DNA of 64,000 nucleotides from Verrucomicrobiota bacterium (GTDB lineage: Bacteria > Verrucomicrobiota > Verrucomicrobiia > Limisphaerales > VHDF01). The stretch lies in contig VHDF01000016.1 in assembly GCA_016871495.1 (NCBI GenBank), forward strand, positions 1-64,000. The letters are read 5' to 3'. The notes below the pieces were generated by a model. The model saw only the letters and a program-made list of their open reading frames with translations, was not told where the DNA came from and made no database searches. Shown one piece after another: positions 1 through 10,448 of the stretch (position 1 is its first letter; each line of letters begins with the position of its first letter). Made by a program: the position numbers and the translations under genes.

Positions 1-334
1 CCCCACCAAATGCCTGGTTTTGGTTTAGACTGCCACCAAATGGGCCGAGGAGTCAATCTTGAACTGTGGGTTTTTTCGGACCTATTGAGCTTTTCTCTCA
101 GAACGACTAATGCAACTATATGGTCACGTGGGTTTTATAAATAACCACGAATTGATCTAGTTTCGCTTAGAATAGAGCTCGCATCTGCGATCTATGTATT
201 TTGTTGCCTCCCCGACATAATCCTTGCCTGTCCAATCGCACCCGATACCATCCGCAGTCCTTGTTCGCGAACCCGGCTGCGGGATGGTCCATGGGGTCGG
301 AATTCGCGGCGCACGGGACTGATCTCAAAACTGC
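1..334. other. Intergenic, no gene seen
   Basis: This AT-richer stretch lies upstream of leuB. I see no convincing coding frame, RNA gene or terminator. The reverse-strand open frame across its right part overlaps the start of leuB and has no recognisable content. Confidence 0.5.
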
Positions 335-1393
335 ATGAAGAGTTACAATGTCGCGGTGATCGGAGGAGACGGCACAGGGCCCGAGGTGGTTCGCGAAGCC
401 ATCAAAGTCCTCGACGCCGCCTGCCCAAAATTCGGCTTCAAACTGAATTACACGCCGTACGACCTCGGTGGTGAACGCTACCTTCGAACGAACGAAGCCT
501 TGCCCGCCAGTGTCGTGACCGAGTTGCGCCAATTCCCCGTCATTCTTCTCGGCGCCATCGGCCATCCCGATGTCAAACCCGGCGTGCTCGAAAAAGGAAT
601 TCTTCTGCGCCTACGCTTCGAGCTCGAACAATACATCAATCTTCGCCCGGTCAAACTCTACGACGACCGCTTCTGCCCGCTGCGCGACAAAGGACCATCC
701 GACATCGATTTTGTCGTCGTGCGCGAGAACAACGAGGGGCTCTACACGGGATCGGGCGGATTTGTTTTCAAAGGCACGCCCCACGAAATCGCGGTCCAGG
801 AAAGCATCAACACGCGCCGTGGTGTGGAGCGTTGTTTGCGTTACGCCTTCGAAATCGCGCGCAAGCGCAACAAGGACAAAAAGCTGACGCTCTGCGGCAA
901 GACCAACGTGCTCACGTTCGCCTTCGATCTCTGGGAGCGAGCCTTCCATGAAGTCGGTGCCGCAGAGTTCCCGGACATCAAAAGGGACTATGCGCATGTG
1001 GACGCCACCACCATGTGGTTCGTGAAGAATCCCGAATGGTTCGATGTGATCGTGACGGACAACATGTTCGGTGACATCATCACCGACCTCGGTGCCATGA
1101 TCCAGGGCGGCATGGGAATCGCCGCCGGCGGTAATATCAATCCCTCCGGCACCAGCATGTTTGAACCGATCGGCGGCAGTGCGCCGAAATACACGAATCA
1201 AGGTGTCATCAATCCGCTCGCGGCCATCTGTGCGGGTCAAATGCTTCTCGATTTCCTGGGAGAGTCCGCCGCCGCGAAGGCCATCGAAACCGCGGTCATC
1301 AAAACGACCCGCGAAAAAATCAAGTCTCTCGCCGCGGGCAAGATGGGTTACTCCACTTCACAAGTGGGAGACCTCGTCGCCGCCGCCCTCTGA
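335..1393 (+). CDS. leuB: 3-isopropylmalate dehydrogenase
   Basis: This 352-residue protein belongs to the isocitrate/isopropylmalate dehydrogenase family, which oxidatively decarboxylates 3-isopropylmalate with NAD in leucine synthesis in the cytoplasm. The N-terminus [13 protein letters not shown] is the family start. The substrate-loop motif [17 protein letters not shown], the [11 protein letters not shown] segment and the metal-binding signature [17 protein letters not shown] are all present. The length is normal for LeuB. The ATG at 335 follows no strong ribosome site, but the fold begins at once, so the start is likely correct. It stands alone, convergent with the following regulator gene. 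Tartrate or isocitrate dehydrogenase paralogues are alternatives. The GLYTGSGG form and the length favour LeuB. Confidence 0.85.
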   Translation: MKSYNVAVIGGDGTGPEVVREAIKVLDAACPKFGFKLNYTPYDLGGERYLRTNEALPASVVTELRQFPVILLGAIGHPDVKPGVLEKGILLRLRFELEQYINLRPVKLYDDRFCPLRDKGPSDIDFVVVRENNEGLYTGSGGFVFKGTPHEIAVQESINTRRGVERCLRYAFEIARKRNKDKKLTLCGKTNVLTFAFDLWERAFHEVGAAEFPDIKRDYAHVDATTMWFVKNPEWFDVIVTDNMFGDIITDLGAMIQGGMGIAAGGNINPSGTSMFEPIGGSAPKYTNQGVINPLAAICAGQMLLDFLGESAAAKAIETAVIKTTREKIKSLAAGKMGYSTSQVGDLVAAAL

Positions 1394-1448
1394 TCCCCGC
1401 CCAACGCCCGCCAAGAGGGAGCCACGCCGACCTCCTCTCGACGGCAGA

Positions 1449-3557
1449 TCAAGCGGACTGCACGATCGGACTCACGCCTGAGAAACCCTCCCTCAAAAAT
1501 TGCTCCGGCGGCGCCGGCTCGCATATGTGCCAGCCCTGGGCGAAATCCAGCCCGATTTCGACCACATGCCGGAATACCTGCGGGTTGGTGACGAATTCCG
1601 CCACCGTCTGCTTGCCCAAAATATGAGCCGTTTCATGCATGGCTCGAACCAAAGATCGGCTGACCGCGTCCTGATCCAGATGCTTGATGAAGTTGCCTTC
1701 GATTTTCACATAATCCACCGGCAGATCCCGCAAATAGGTCATCGAGGAAAAACCTGACCCGAAATCGTCCAAGGCAAAAGTGCTGCCCTGTTGCTTGATC
1801 CTATCGATCAACCGGCGCGTTTGCGCCAGATTCTGGATCGCGGCTGTTTCGGTGATTTCGAACGAGGCCCGCGCCGCGTCCACCCCTCTTTCCCGAAAAC
1901 TTTCCTCCAGAAAGTCCGGCAACTCGGGATCACCCAATGTCTGTGCGGATAAATTGATCGCCAGATGCAAGCTGGGATGGGCTTGCAACAACTGAATCGA
2001 CCTCCGGATCACAAACCGGTCTATGAGCGCCATGTTGCCAAAACGCTGGGCCGCGATCATGAAGGCACCGGGCAAAATCCGCTCCCCTCCGGTGTCCCGC
2101 ATTCTGAGCAAGACCTCGAAATACACCCGGGTGATGGCTTCGCGAACCGGCAAAATCGGTTGCAGCCAAATCTCCATGCGATCCTCGCGCAACGCATCTT
2201 TGATGGCCACGGACCATCGCGACTCCGCGTCCAACTGCCGCAACGCCTGTTCATCGGGCTGAAATTCGGCAAACCCATTCCGCCCCCGCTCCTTGGCCAC
2301 AAAACACGCCGAGGCGACATCCGACAAATGATCCTCCGCCGTCCTTCCGCTCCGCACCTGGGCCACTCCCACGCTGGCGGTTGCCGGATAGGCTCGTCCC
2401 TTGTCGAAGAAACGATGCCGGTCGAAGCGCTCGACCAATCGACGAGCCAAGGCCAGCGCTTCTTGCGCGTCCGCCTCCCGCATCAAGACCACAAAATCGT
2501 CGCCTCCAAACCGCGCGACCAGATTGGTCGGGTTGACTTCGGACTGAATCATCCCCGCGACATCCTTCAGCAACCGGTCGCCGGTTTCAAACCCGGCGGC
2601 CGCGTTCACCGCTTTGAATTGATCCAAATCCAGATAGAATACGTAGCCCTTCGCGGGCCTCGTCTCCAGGAACTGGTCGAGCTGTTCGGAAAAATAACGC
2701 CGATTCGCCAGCCCGGTCAGGGGATCATGATTGGCAAGGTAAAGCAATTCGCCCTCGAGCCGCTTGCGCTCCGTCAAATCGGTGAACAACAACACCACCT
2801 CTGCACCGCCCGTGAGGAGACTGGCCCGGCAGAGGCAAAACAACACCGCGCCCCCCGGACTCCTCACCGGAACCTCACCCGACCAGGATCGCCCGCACCG
2901 GCAGGTCTCCCATAACGTGGACCACCCGTCCTCCGCAAGTTCGAGCCGTTCCAATGGAAACACCCCTTCGACGCCGGCGGAGAACCCTCCGAACATCGCC
3001 GCGAACGAGGAATTGCTGTAAAGCACCCGGTTGTCTTCCGCCACGATCGCGATGGCGTCAGCTGCATGATCCACCGCGCTGCCCAATCGGCGCATTTCTT
3101 CGTGCGTGCGCGCGTTCTCCTTTTGGTGGGCTCGTTCCCATTCTTCGAAACGTGCCTTGCGTTGCAAGGTTGCGTGCACTCGCGCCAGCACCTCGGGAAT
3201 CACAAAGGGCTTGTTGATATAATCCACCGCCCCCAAGGCAAAGGCCCGAACCTTGTCCTCCGTGCTCTGCCGTCCCGTCATCATGATCACCGGAACGCGA
3301 GTCAAACCGGGCTCCGACCGGAAAACAGCGCACGCCTCCAATCCATCCATCCCGGGTAAAACCAAATCGACCAACGCCAGATCGAATCCCTCGCGCCGCG
3401 CCAGCTCCAGCCCGCCTTCAGCATCGGCCGATTTCCAAACCTCCATCCCTTCGCCCCGCAACGCTGATTCCATGAGGTCCGCCACTTCCGGAATGTCCTC
3501 AATGATCAGAATTTTGCGTGGATTCATGGAGACATCACGAAGCGGGGCACCGCCCAT
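1449..3557 (-). CDS. Response regulator with PAS, GGDEF and EAL domains
   Basis: This 702-residue cytoplasmic signalling protein is expected to act in cyclic-di-GMP turnover. An N-terminal receiver domain (about residues 14-130) has acidic residues IIED and the phospho-site in LVDLVLPGMDG. A PAS-like region (about 155-260) follows, then a GGDEF domain whose active-site motif reads FGGDDF, with no clear RxxD inhibitory site upstream. The EAL domain has EVL in place of EAL but keeps DDFGSGFSSM, KIEG and QTVAEF, so phosphodiesterase activity is plausible. A second start at 3527 (MNPRKILIIED) fits the receiver fold better than the ATG at 3557. Both lack a well-spaced ribosome site. No partner kinase is adjacent. 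Confidence 0.85.
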   Translation of the reverse strand: MGGAPLRDVSMNPRKILIIEDIPEVADLMESALRGEGMEVWKSADAEGGLELARREGFDLALVDLVLPGMDGLEACAVFRSEPGLTRVPVIMMTGRQSTEDKVRAFALGAVDYINKPFVIPEVLARVHATLQRKARFEEWERAHQKENARTHEEMRRLGSAVDHAADAIAIVAEDNRVLYSNSSFAAMFGGFSAGVEGVFPLERLELAEDGWSTLWETCRCGRSWSGEVPVRSPGGAVLFCLCRASLLTGGAEVVLLFTDLTERKRLEGELLYLANHDPLTGLANRRYFSEQLDQFLETRPAKGYVFYLDLDQFKAVNAAAGFETGDRLLKDVAGMIQSEVNPTNLVARFGGDDFVVLMREADAQEALALARRLVERFDRHRFFDKGRAYPATASVGVAQVRSGRTAEDHLSDVASACFVAKERGRNGFAEFQPDEQALRQLDAESRWSVAIKDALREDRMEIWLQPILPVREAITRVYFEVLLRMRDTGGERILPGAFMIAAQRFGNMALIDRFVIRRSIQLLQAHPSLHLAINLSAQTLGDPELPDFLEESFRERGVDAARASFEITETAAIQNLAQTRRLIDRIKQQGSTFALDDFGSGFSSMTYLRDLPVDYVKIEGNFIKHLDQDAVSRSLVRAMHETAHILGKQTVAEFVTNPQVFRHVVEIGLDFAQGWHICEPAPPEQFLREGFSGVSPIVQSA

Positions 3558-3624
3558 CCTCTCCTCGCATCTTGGAGTGAGCGGAACGGTCTGTCGCGCC
3601 GACGGCAGGATTGCCTGCGGGGTT

Positions 3625-6495
3625 CTATCGATTCAAAACCCGGTAGAACCTCGCTGGAATCCCTCCCGCAAAATCGGTCACCACAAAATGATCGGCGGGT
3701 GCGGTGTTCGTCTTGAGGGAAATCCAACTCACCAGATCTGGTGAGGCCTGTAAAATGTAGGATCGGCCGGCCTTGCCCTCCAAGGTCAATTCCACAAAAC
3801 CTCCCGAGGCCACTAATCCCAGAAACTTCGCCGAATCTCCTCCACCTCCTGTCGTGGCGTCGGCCTCGCCATGTAATCGAACGACGTAGGCGTAGTTGAA
3901 TCCGTTCGCTTGCCGGAAATCTCCGCCCACCAGAATCGAGCCGTCCTGGGTCCGAGCCAGGGCGTTCGCCCTGGGAACAAACCCGCCCGCGATGCCGCTG
4001 CCTACATCAAAGCTCGGATCGAGTTGCCCTTGAGCGGTGAGGCGGGCCACCCCCGCGCGCGATTGGCCGAAAGCCTTGGTGAAACCTCCCGCCACAATCA
4101 CCCTGCCGTCAGCCTGCACCGCCACGGCATTGATCGCCGCGTCCGTTCCAGCACCCGGGTTGAACAAAGGATCGAGCGCACCACTCATCATCAAGCGCGC
4201 CACCCCACCCCGGGCCTGGCCTTGCACTTGCCCAAACGCTCCCGCCACAAACACACTGCCGTCCTTTCCCAAACTCATCGCGTTCACCGCCTGGTCGGGG
4301 CCCGCACCCGGATCAAACCCCGCATCCAGTGTCCCATTGGACTTGAATCGAGCAACCCGGTTGCGCGGAATCCCGCCGGCCTCCGTGAAATCACCCGCCG
4401 CCACAATGTTCCCGCCCGCGTCAATGGCCAGCGCCGAAACCCGGGTCACCAACCCCCCCCCAATCCCGAGATTGTCGAACCCGAAGTCCAGACTCCCGTC
4501 CGTGTTCAGTCGCGTCAAACCGTTCCGGCGCTGTCCCGAGAATTGAGTGAACGCACCCCCCACCACAACCTTGCCGTCACTCTGCAATGCAATGGCATAC
4601 ACGGCATTATTACCTCCAGCGCCGATAGCGAAACTGGAATCCAGCGATCCATCCGGCATCAATCGCGCCAATCCCGGACGAGACACCCCGGAAACCCGAT
4701 CGAAAGCGCCAGCTAACAGAAGCTTTCCATCCGCTTGAAGCGCCAGCGCGAAAACGGAATTGTTCGCTCCCGCCGACGGATTGAATCCCGCGTCCAAGGA
4801 CCCGTCCGAGCGAATCCGGGCCACGCGCCCTCGCGAGACATCGTCATAAGTCGAGAATCCGCCCGCCACGAACCATCCACCCTGCCCGTCTGGAACGGCG
4901 GCCAACACCGGTCCGTTCGGGCCGATATAAGGGTTGAACGCACTATTCGGCTGTCCTGGAGTGGTCGGACCCGTGGAAACTCCGGTCATCGTCACCCCTG
5001 AGGATGTGGTGGTCGCGCCACGATTATCCGTGGCCACGGCCACGATCGAATAGGTGCCCGGTGGCAAATTGGAAACGACCAGGCTGAAAGGGGCGCTTTG
5101 GGCGCTGCCCAACAGGGAAGGTCCGGCGTAAAATTCGACTTTGGCAACCTGCCCGTCGAGGTCGCTGGCATTGGCCGAAAGTTTGATCGATTTGGGCGCA
5201 AAAAAGCGGGTGCCATTCAAGGGGCTCGACATGGATACAATCGGGGACAAATTGGCCCGCGGAGCCACCGTAATCACCGCCACACTGCTCGTGACGGACC
5301 CCGAACTGCTGTTGACCACCACGAAGTAGGAACCTGCGTTGGTGGACTCCACCGCCGGGATCTGGAAGAAGGGTGAGGATGCGCCCGGCAGGTTTGTTCC
5401 GTTAAATGCCCATTGGTAGCCCAGGGGCGGAACCCCCGCCGCTTCCACGCTCAACAGCAAAGGAGTGCCCACCACGAGAGTCTGGCTTTGCGGCTGAACC
5501 AAAATCGCCGGGGGCGTCTGCACGCTCAGTGTCGAGGCCAAACTCGTCACGGAACCGGCGCTGTTCGACACGGTGACTCGGTATTCGCCCGCGTTCAGCG
5601 GACTGACGATGGGGATGTTGAGGACGGCGCTCGTGGCTCCCGGAATGTTCGCGCCCCGAAACTGCCACTGGTAGGTCAACACCCCCTGCCCCGTGGCGAC
5701 GACGCTGAAAGAAGCCGGCGAGCCCGAAGCCACCGCGACATCCGTCGGCTGGGTCACGATGACCGGCGGTTTCGTCTGCGGACCGGTCACGGTCAGATCA
5801 AAAAAATCGCTGGCATTCAAGCCCTGGGGATCCGCCACCGAAAGCGTGATGCGGCTGGTGCCCACCGCCGTCGCGGGCAGATTCAAAATCACCAGTCGAT
5901 CCGATCCGGAACCGCCAAAGAAAATACTCGTGTCCGATACCGCCGCGAAGTTCGAGGAAAACCCGATGAGCACAAGGTTGCTCACCCCGTCGGGATCCTG
6001 CACTTTGAAGGGAACACTCACCAGGGTGCCTGCTTCCGCACGGACCGCTTTGTTCGTCACCACAATGGTGGGAGGATCGTTCAAATTAAACACCTTGAAT
6101 TGGAACGAGGTGCTCGCCGCTAAATTCTCGCCATCCAACACGCTCACCGTGATGAGGGTCACGCCCACCTCGTTCGTGGCGGGAATGATCGTCAGAAACC
6201 GCTCGGCGCCCGTCCCTGAAATGATCACGTTGCCGGAAGGCACGAGTTGCGTGTTGGAGGATACCGACGCCACCCGGAGGGACGCCGCTGGAGTTTCGGC
6301 ATCGTTCACCGTGAAGGGGATCGGCTCCCCCGGAGTGTCCTCCGTCACGAATCGATCCGTGATCACCGAAATCGTGGGAGGCACCGCCAGCGCCCGGGAA
6401 AATCCCAGGACCAAGAGCACAAAAACCGCCCCGAGGAGCGGCAGCCGGAAGATTTTGGGAAGAGTGCGAAGTGGATTCGCGTCGGATGCTTTCAT
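3625..6495 (-). CDS. Secreted protein with Ig-like domains and delta-60 repeats
   Basis: This large exported protein has a hydrophobic signal segment (LLGAVFVLLVLGF) just after the chosen start. The N-terminal half holds cadherin/Ig-like modules with repeated phrases such as VQPQSQTLVVG and SAGSVTSLAS. The C-terminal half is a run of about seven delta-60-type repeats (for example LDSSFAIGAGG, VYAIALQSDGKVVVGGAF) that would fold as a beta-propeller. It ends FYRVLNR, an ending shared with the CBM9-type protein at 54 kb, which may be a family-specific tail. Earlier in-frame starts exist up to 6576. I prefer 6495 because it places the signal segment correctly. The function is unknown and probably surface-related. 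Confidence 0.75.
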   Translation of the reverse strand: MKASDANPLRTLPKIFRLPLLGAVFVLLVLGFSRALAVPPTISVITDRFVTEDTPGEPIPFTVNDAETPAASLRVASVSSNTQLVPSGNVIISGTGAERFLTIIPATNEVGVTLITVSVLDGENLAASTSFQFKVFNLNDPPTIVVTNKAVRAEAGTLVSVPFKVQDPDGVSNLVLIGFSSNFAAVSDTSIFFGGSGSDRLVILNLPATAVGTSRITLSVADPQGLNASDFFDLTVTGPQTKPPVIVTQPTDVAVASGSPASFSVVATGQGVLTYQWQFRGANIPGATSAVLNIPIVSPLNAGEYRVTVSNSAGSVTSLASTLSVQTPPAILVQPQSQTLVVGTPLLLSVEAAGVPPLGYQWAFNGTNLPGASSPFFQIPAVESTNAGSYFVVVNSSSGSVTSSVAVITVAPRANLSPIVSMSSPLNGTRFFAPKSIKLSANASDLDGQVAKVEFYAGPSLLGSAQSAPFSLVVSNLPPGTYSIVAVATDNRGATTTSSGVTMTGVSTGPTTPGQPNSAFNPYIGPNGPVLAAVPDGQGGWFVAGGFSTYDDVSRGRVARIRSDGSLDAGFNPSAGANNSVFALALQADGKLLLAGAFDRVSGVSRPGLARLMPDGSLDSSFAIGAGGNNAVYAIALQSDGKVVVGGAFTQFSGQRRNGLTRLNTDGSLDFGFDNLGIGGGLVTRVSALAIDAGGNIVAAGDFTEAGGIPRNRVARFKSNGTLDAGFDPGAGPDQAVNAMSLGKDGSVFVAGAFGQVQGQARGGVARLMMSGALDPLFNPGAGTDAAINAVAVQADGRVIVAGGFTKAFGQSRAGVARLTAQGQLDPSFDVGSGIAGGFVPRANALARTQDGSILVGGDFRQANGFNYAYVVRLHGEADATTGGGGDSAKFLGLVASGGFVELTLEGKAGRSYILQASPDLVSWISLKTNTAPADHFVVTDFAGGIPARFYRVLNR

Positions 6496-6654
6496 GGAAG
6501 TTGGAACTGAAACGCTAAACGGACGCATCATTCGCATCGACCCGCCTGAAAACAAGCTCTTTGTGCCCCGCCCCACAGAGCAGAATCAATGGGGTCGAAA
6601 GGACCCGGTTGCGGAAACCTCATCATCATGGAATGTCACTTACTGAAATGCAGA

Positions 6655-6771
6655 GGCTCTCGCGGAACCACGAAGGCCAGGAGATGGGAAAGCATGCTTG
6701 AACCGTTGATCCCGTGAGGGAGACGGGCTTCGAATGCTTTCTCTCCGTCACTCTGTGCCTCCGTGAGAGCC
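6655..6771. repeat. 117-bp palindrome-ended repeat, copy 1
   Basis: The ends are inverted: the left begins GGCTCTCGCGG and the right finishes CCGTGAGAGCC. The interior, including GCATGCTTGAACCG and GACGGGCTTCGAAT, recurs in the copy at 8865-8981, which has exactly the same length. I see no clear target duplication. Nothing else is recognisable in 6496-7226. Confidence 0.7.
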
Positions 6772-7226
6772 ATCCGACCGCCCGGTGCGCCCCAGCAGAA
6801 TGCAAGTTTGTCGGGGACAGAAATCTTGGATCGTCTCCCCTGCTTCATCTCGAACTCTGCGATCTCTGCGCCTCTGCGCGAGAACAATCCCTGCTTTCAC
6901 GAAAGCACGTCAGATTCGTCAAGTTTCTAGAGTTTCTAGGGGACAGAGATCTCGAGTTTGAACCGCCGAATCCTTCTCTCGGTCGAATGCGCCTGAGGGG
7001 TCGCATCTCACAATTCAACAATTGGCGAAGGGGCGATAAGACTTTCGAACAGGGTCCGACCGTTGCAGATCCAGCCACTGTTGAATGGTGAGATGGGAAT
7101 CTATTCCATGACCCTCTTGCTGAGAACAACGGCTCCGCGGGTAGCCTGGGCGGAAATCGTGAGTTGCAACCGGCAGCGTCAAACCTCTCCCCGCCACCCC
7201 TCGGTGACGTGAACAGTCACGCACCC

Positions 7227-7811
7227 TTATTGCGTCTTAAAATCGACCCGTTCAAACCCAAGGGCGGTGAGCATGGCTCGCAGTTGCAAATGAGCTCGTT
7301 CCTCAGCTTCCTCGTAAATCCCACTGTTTCGCGCCCCAATCCGGATGTCGTTCACCGCTTGCTGCCTGGCATTCTGCTCCAGATTGGCGTCGGCCGTCCG
7401 CATCAGGCCGGTGGATCGCTCAATCACCCGTGTTTTTTTCTCGTCCAGGTAGGCATCGGTCACCATGGCACGAGGCAGTCGCAACAGGATCGACCGGCCC
7501 TCGATCACGATGTCCTCAGGCTTGATCTGGCCCAAATCGATCCCGGCCTTGACGACCCCGTGGGCAAGCAGAAGCAGGCGATTCTCCCCATACCACTTGA
7601 CGTCCTCCAGAATCACCACTTTCTCCAAGACATACTTTACCGTCACCAAATGGGATAATCCCTGCACCTGGGTCAGCACCACGGATGCATTGATTCCCGG
7701 ACGCGTGGAAAGTACAGGGCCGAGCGGAGGAAGCAACAGGCCCAGCAACACCCCAAACGCCAGCACCAGCGCCAGGATGACGGCGAAAAAGACGGCCCGT
7801 TGGCGCCCCAT
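7227..7811 (-). CDS. DUF4230 family membrane-anchored protein
   Basis: The protein has 194 residues with one N-terminal membrane segment (VFFAVILALVLAFGVLLGLL) and a soluble domain on the outside. The core TVKYVLEKVVILEDVKWYGENRLLLLAHGVVKAGIDL matches, from memory, the DUF4230 family, whose biochemical role is unknown. It lies just downstream of the FHA gene on the same strand with an 11-bp gap, so the two are probably co-transcribed. Confidence 0.7.
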   Translation of the reverse strand: MGRQRAVFFAVILALVLAFGVLLGLLLPPLGPVLSTRPGINASVVLTQVQGLSHLVTVKYVLEKVVILEDVKWYGENRLLLLAHGVVKAGIDLGQIKPEDIVIEGRSILLRLPRAMVTDAYLDEKKTRVIERSTGLMRTADANLEQNARQQAVNDIRIGARNSGIYEEAEERAHLQLRAMLTALGFERVDFKTQ

Positions 7812-7822
7812 GGCAACCTCCT

Positions 7823-8362
7823 CTACTGTCCGATCTCGCCGAAACGGAGAACCGAGAGGACGATGAAAATGATGATGGCGAGCGCGAGGATGACGCCGAC
7901 TCCAATAAAAATGAGATTGGCCTTGTTGCTCTTCTTCGCGAAACCGGGATTCTTGTCGAGCGCAACGCTCTTGGGAACACTCTCACTCTCGCCCAATCGC
8001 ACCCCTTGACTGGGCCCTGACTCAACCGATTTCTTCGCAGCCGCAGCCGTAGCCGCTGGCGCAGCCGCCGGAGCTGCCGGCGTGTCGAGCTTCAGATCCA
8101 CCTGGCCCAGCCGCAAGGTTTGGCCAGGTTTCAAAACCGACTCCGAAATCTTGTCGCCGTTGATGAAGGTCCCATTCGTCGAGTTTAGGTCCTTAATGAC
8201 CACGTCCGAACCACGCAAAAAAACCTCGCAATGATGGCTCGAAATCGAAGCTTCGGCGATTTGGAAAGTATTGTCCTCGACACGCCCAATCGTCACTTTC
8301 TCCGTCGTGAGCTCGTAGCTCCTTCCCGCGTGGCCATCGCTGAGTACGACGAGTTTGGGCAT
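7823..8362 (-). CDS. FHA-domain protein with C-terminal membrane anchor
   Basis: An N-terminal forkhead-associated domain (about residues 1-95) carries the phosphothreonine-binding pattern IGR, SSHHCEV and NSTNGTFING. An Ala/Lys-rich linker leads to a single C-terminal transmembrane helix (LIFIGVGVILALAIIIFIVL), so the FHA domain should face the cytoplasm. The start MPKLVVLSDG is chosen because it opens the fold, although the frame extends upstream to 8476. A partner kinase is not encoded nearby. Confidence 0.78.
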   Translation of the reverse strand: MPKLVVLSDGHAGRSYELTTEKVTIGRVEDNTFQIAEASISSHHCEVFLRGSDVVIKDLNSTNGTFINGDKISESVLKPGQTLRLGQVDLKLDTPAAPAAAPAATAAAAKKSVESGPSQGVRLGESESVPKSVALDKNPGFAKKSNKANLIFIGVGVILALAIIIFIVLSVLRFGEIGQ

Positions 8363-9259
8363 AAAAGGTTTCGGTCCGCGAATTATCTTCACGAAGTCCG
8401 GCAAGTCAAACGGAATTCTAGCAAATCCTTGGTGCTCATACGAAAAGACAACTTGGCCGCCAAGTGGGCGCAGCAACGTTACACCTCTGGAGGCAAACGA
8501 TTTGGGAGCGGGAGGCGAACCTTTGAATCCTCAGACTCCACACTCGAAATCCCCGCCGTTGGCAGACGTGAATCCCTGTTGACCTCAACGGGGAAACACC
8601 GACGAAGGCAGGGATCCCTCGGAATCGCAGCGGGAAACAGGAAAAGGTCATTCTCGACCTGGGGCGACCCTTCCCACCAGGAGAGTTCGTCGAAGATCCA
8701 ATCGCATACCTCATCGTCAAGGATCGTCATCAGGTCCCCTCTGAAATCTTGCGCGGCAAGCAGGGACCCAGTCCAGGTCGATGTTGGCTAAGAGCGATGA
8801 AGCATCGGCATCTCGTCTGTCCTGTCTCAATCTTCGAATCGAATGATGAGACAAAAATGGAACGGGCTCTCACGGAGCCGCGAAGGCACGGAGATGGGGA
8901 GGTATGCTTGAACCGGTGACGTCGTGAGTGAGACGGGCTTCGAATCCTTTCTCTCCGTGTCTCTGTGCCTCCGTGAGAGCCGTCCATCCACCGGAACAAA
9001 TCAGTTCAAGCGGTTCAGGACTTCGCGATGTCGATCAATCCCTCGGCCTCCAGGAAGTCACCCGAAATGCCGTCGCCGTTCTTGTCGAATGGCCGTGGGC
9101 ATCCGCATTCAGACAAAAGGTGCTTGGGAGTGCAGCAAGTCGGACACGTCACGGCACGTGTCGGCAGCAACCCCGTCGAATCGAAAAACTGCTATCCGCA
9201 TGAATCCGGAGGTGGTAGGAGCACTGGGTTACCTTGATGACACGCAACTCCTCGTTGGT
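8363..9259. other. Long intergenic stretch with repeat and possible gene decay
   Basis: It contains the second copy of the 117-bp repeat. A minus-strand open frame at 8479-8730 begins MTILDDEVCDWIFDELSWWEG and may be a decayed small gene, but I cannot place it in a family. The rest shows no clear gene. Confidence 0.35.
8865..8981. repeat. 117-bp palindrome-ended repeat, copy 2
   Basis: This copy has the same length and order as 6655-6771. It begins GGCTCTCACGGAG and ends CTCCGTGAGAGCC, giving a perfect 13-bp inverted terminus. It contains the phrase GACGGGCTTCGAATCC found in copy 1. Confidence 0.7.
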
Positions 9260-10099
9260 ATGAAAAGGTTATCGCTTCGATCCCTTCCTCCCGGCCCCGA
9301 GCCCCGGATGATCCCCGGCCCCAGCCGCGCGATTCGCGCCGGGTTCACCCTCATCGAACTTCTGGTGGTTATCGGGATCATTGCGATCCTCGCCAGCATG
9401 CTGTTGCCCGCGCTTTCCAAAGCCAAAGCGAAGGCGCAGCAAACCGCGTGTTTGAACAATCTCAAACAGCAAGGCCTCGCCCTGATTCTCTACGTCGACG
9501 AAACCCGGCAGTATCCGGGCAGTGTGCAGGAGGCCGGGGATTTGGTCGCCCTCTTGAACGGCAAAGTGAGTTGGCCCCCACGCATGCTCCCTTACCTCAG
9601 CAGCAATCACGTGGTCTTCAACTGCCCCACGGAAAAGCAGCGTTATCACTGGACCAACAACCCTTCCAAGGGACCCCCTTTCCCATTCAACATCCTTCCC
9701 AATCAAACCGGGTTCACCTATGGCTACAACGATTGGGGCGTCGGAGAGGGCGGTCGCAACAGCTCGCGAGCCACGCTCGGATTGGGCAGCCACTTGGGCC
9801 TGGGCGATCCCCAACTCAGGCCCATCAAGGACACGGATATCCTGGTGCCCAGCGACATGATCGCCATCACGGACACGAAGTCCGACAACAATTGGGACAG
9901 CGTCACCGATCCCTCCGATCCGGGCACCTTTGCCAATCCGGCAGGCGAATGGCCGAGCCGGCGGCACAGTCTTGGATCGAATGTGTTGTTCACGGATGGA
10001 CACGTGGAATCCTGGAAGCAAATGCGACTGGTCGCCCGCGATGAAAACGTGCGCAAGAAATGGAACAACGACAATCTGCCTCACAAGGAGGCGTGGTGA
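9260..10099 (+). CDS. Pseudopilin-like protein with N-terminal methylation site
   Basis: The prepilin cleavage and helix motif [25 protein letters not shown] is followed by a [17 protein letters not shown] linker and a soluble domain ending in the [12 protein letters not shown] segment, as in the large PVC family of pseudopilin-like proteins. Such proteins are processed by a prepilin peptidase and exposed at the envelope. The start at 9260 gives a long leader; 9308 ([12 protein letters not shown]) is an alternative. It stands alone, and a paralogue lies at 60874-61719. Confidence 0.8.
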   Translation: MKRLSLRSLPPGPEPRMIPGPSRAIRAGFTLIELLVVIGIIAILASMLLPALSKAKAKAQQTACLNNLKQQGLALILYVDETRQYPGSVQEAGDLVALLNGKVSWPPRMLPYLSSNHVVFNCPTEKQRYHWTNNPSKGPPFPFNILPNQTGFTYGYNDWGVGEGGRNSSRATLGLGSHLGLGDPQLRPIKDTDILVPSDMIAITDTKSDNNWDSVTDPSDPGTFANPAGEWPSRRHSLGSNVLFTDGHVESWKQMRLVARDENVRKKWNNDNLPHKEAW

Positions 10100-10448
10100 C
10101 CCGGGGCATCCGCGGGATGTCGTTGACACGCGCCGGGGCTGACAGGCACGGCGTTCAAGCCGCTTCAAGGCGGGTTGTCGAAGTAGCACGGCAAGCCCGA
10201 GGCGCAAAGGTGTTGCCAGGGCGAAGGCATGTCCACTGGGCGGGCCATCGACCCGGAGGAGATCGCCGCGGGTGGGTTCGCGCGCGCGGAAGCGCCGTGA
10301 ACGGCGCGGTCCGGCAACTCGGGGAGGCACCGGGATTGACCCGCTAGAGGCTCTTGGAAGTTTCGCCTGCGCTGGCTTCCATTCCCGCGCTGCCTGATCG
10401 CCCGGCGGCGCCAGACTCCAGCCCTTCGAGGTTCATCCTGACCTTTCG
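10100..10448. other. Intergenic, nothing recognised
   Basis: This very GC-rich stretch has no convincing coding frame, RNA or repeat shared with the rest of the window. Confidence 0.4.
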
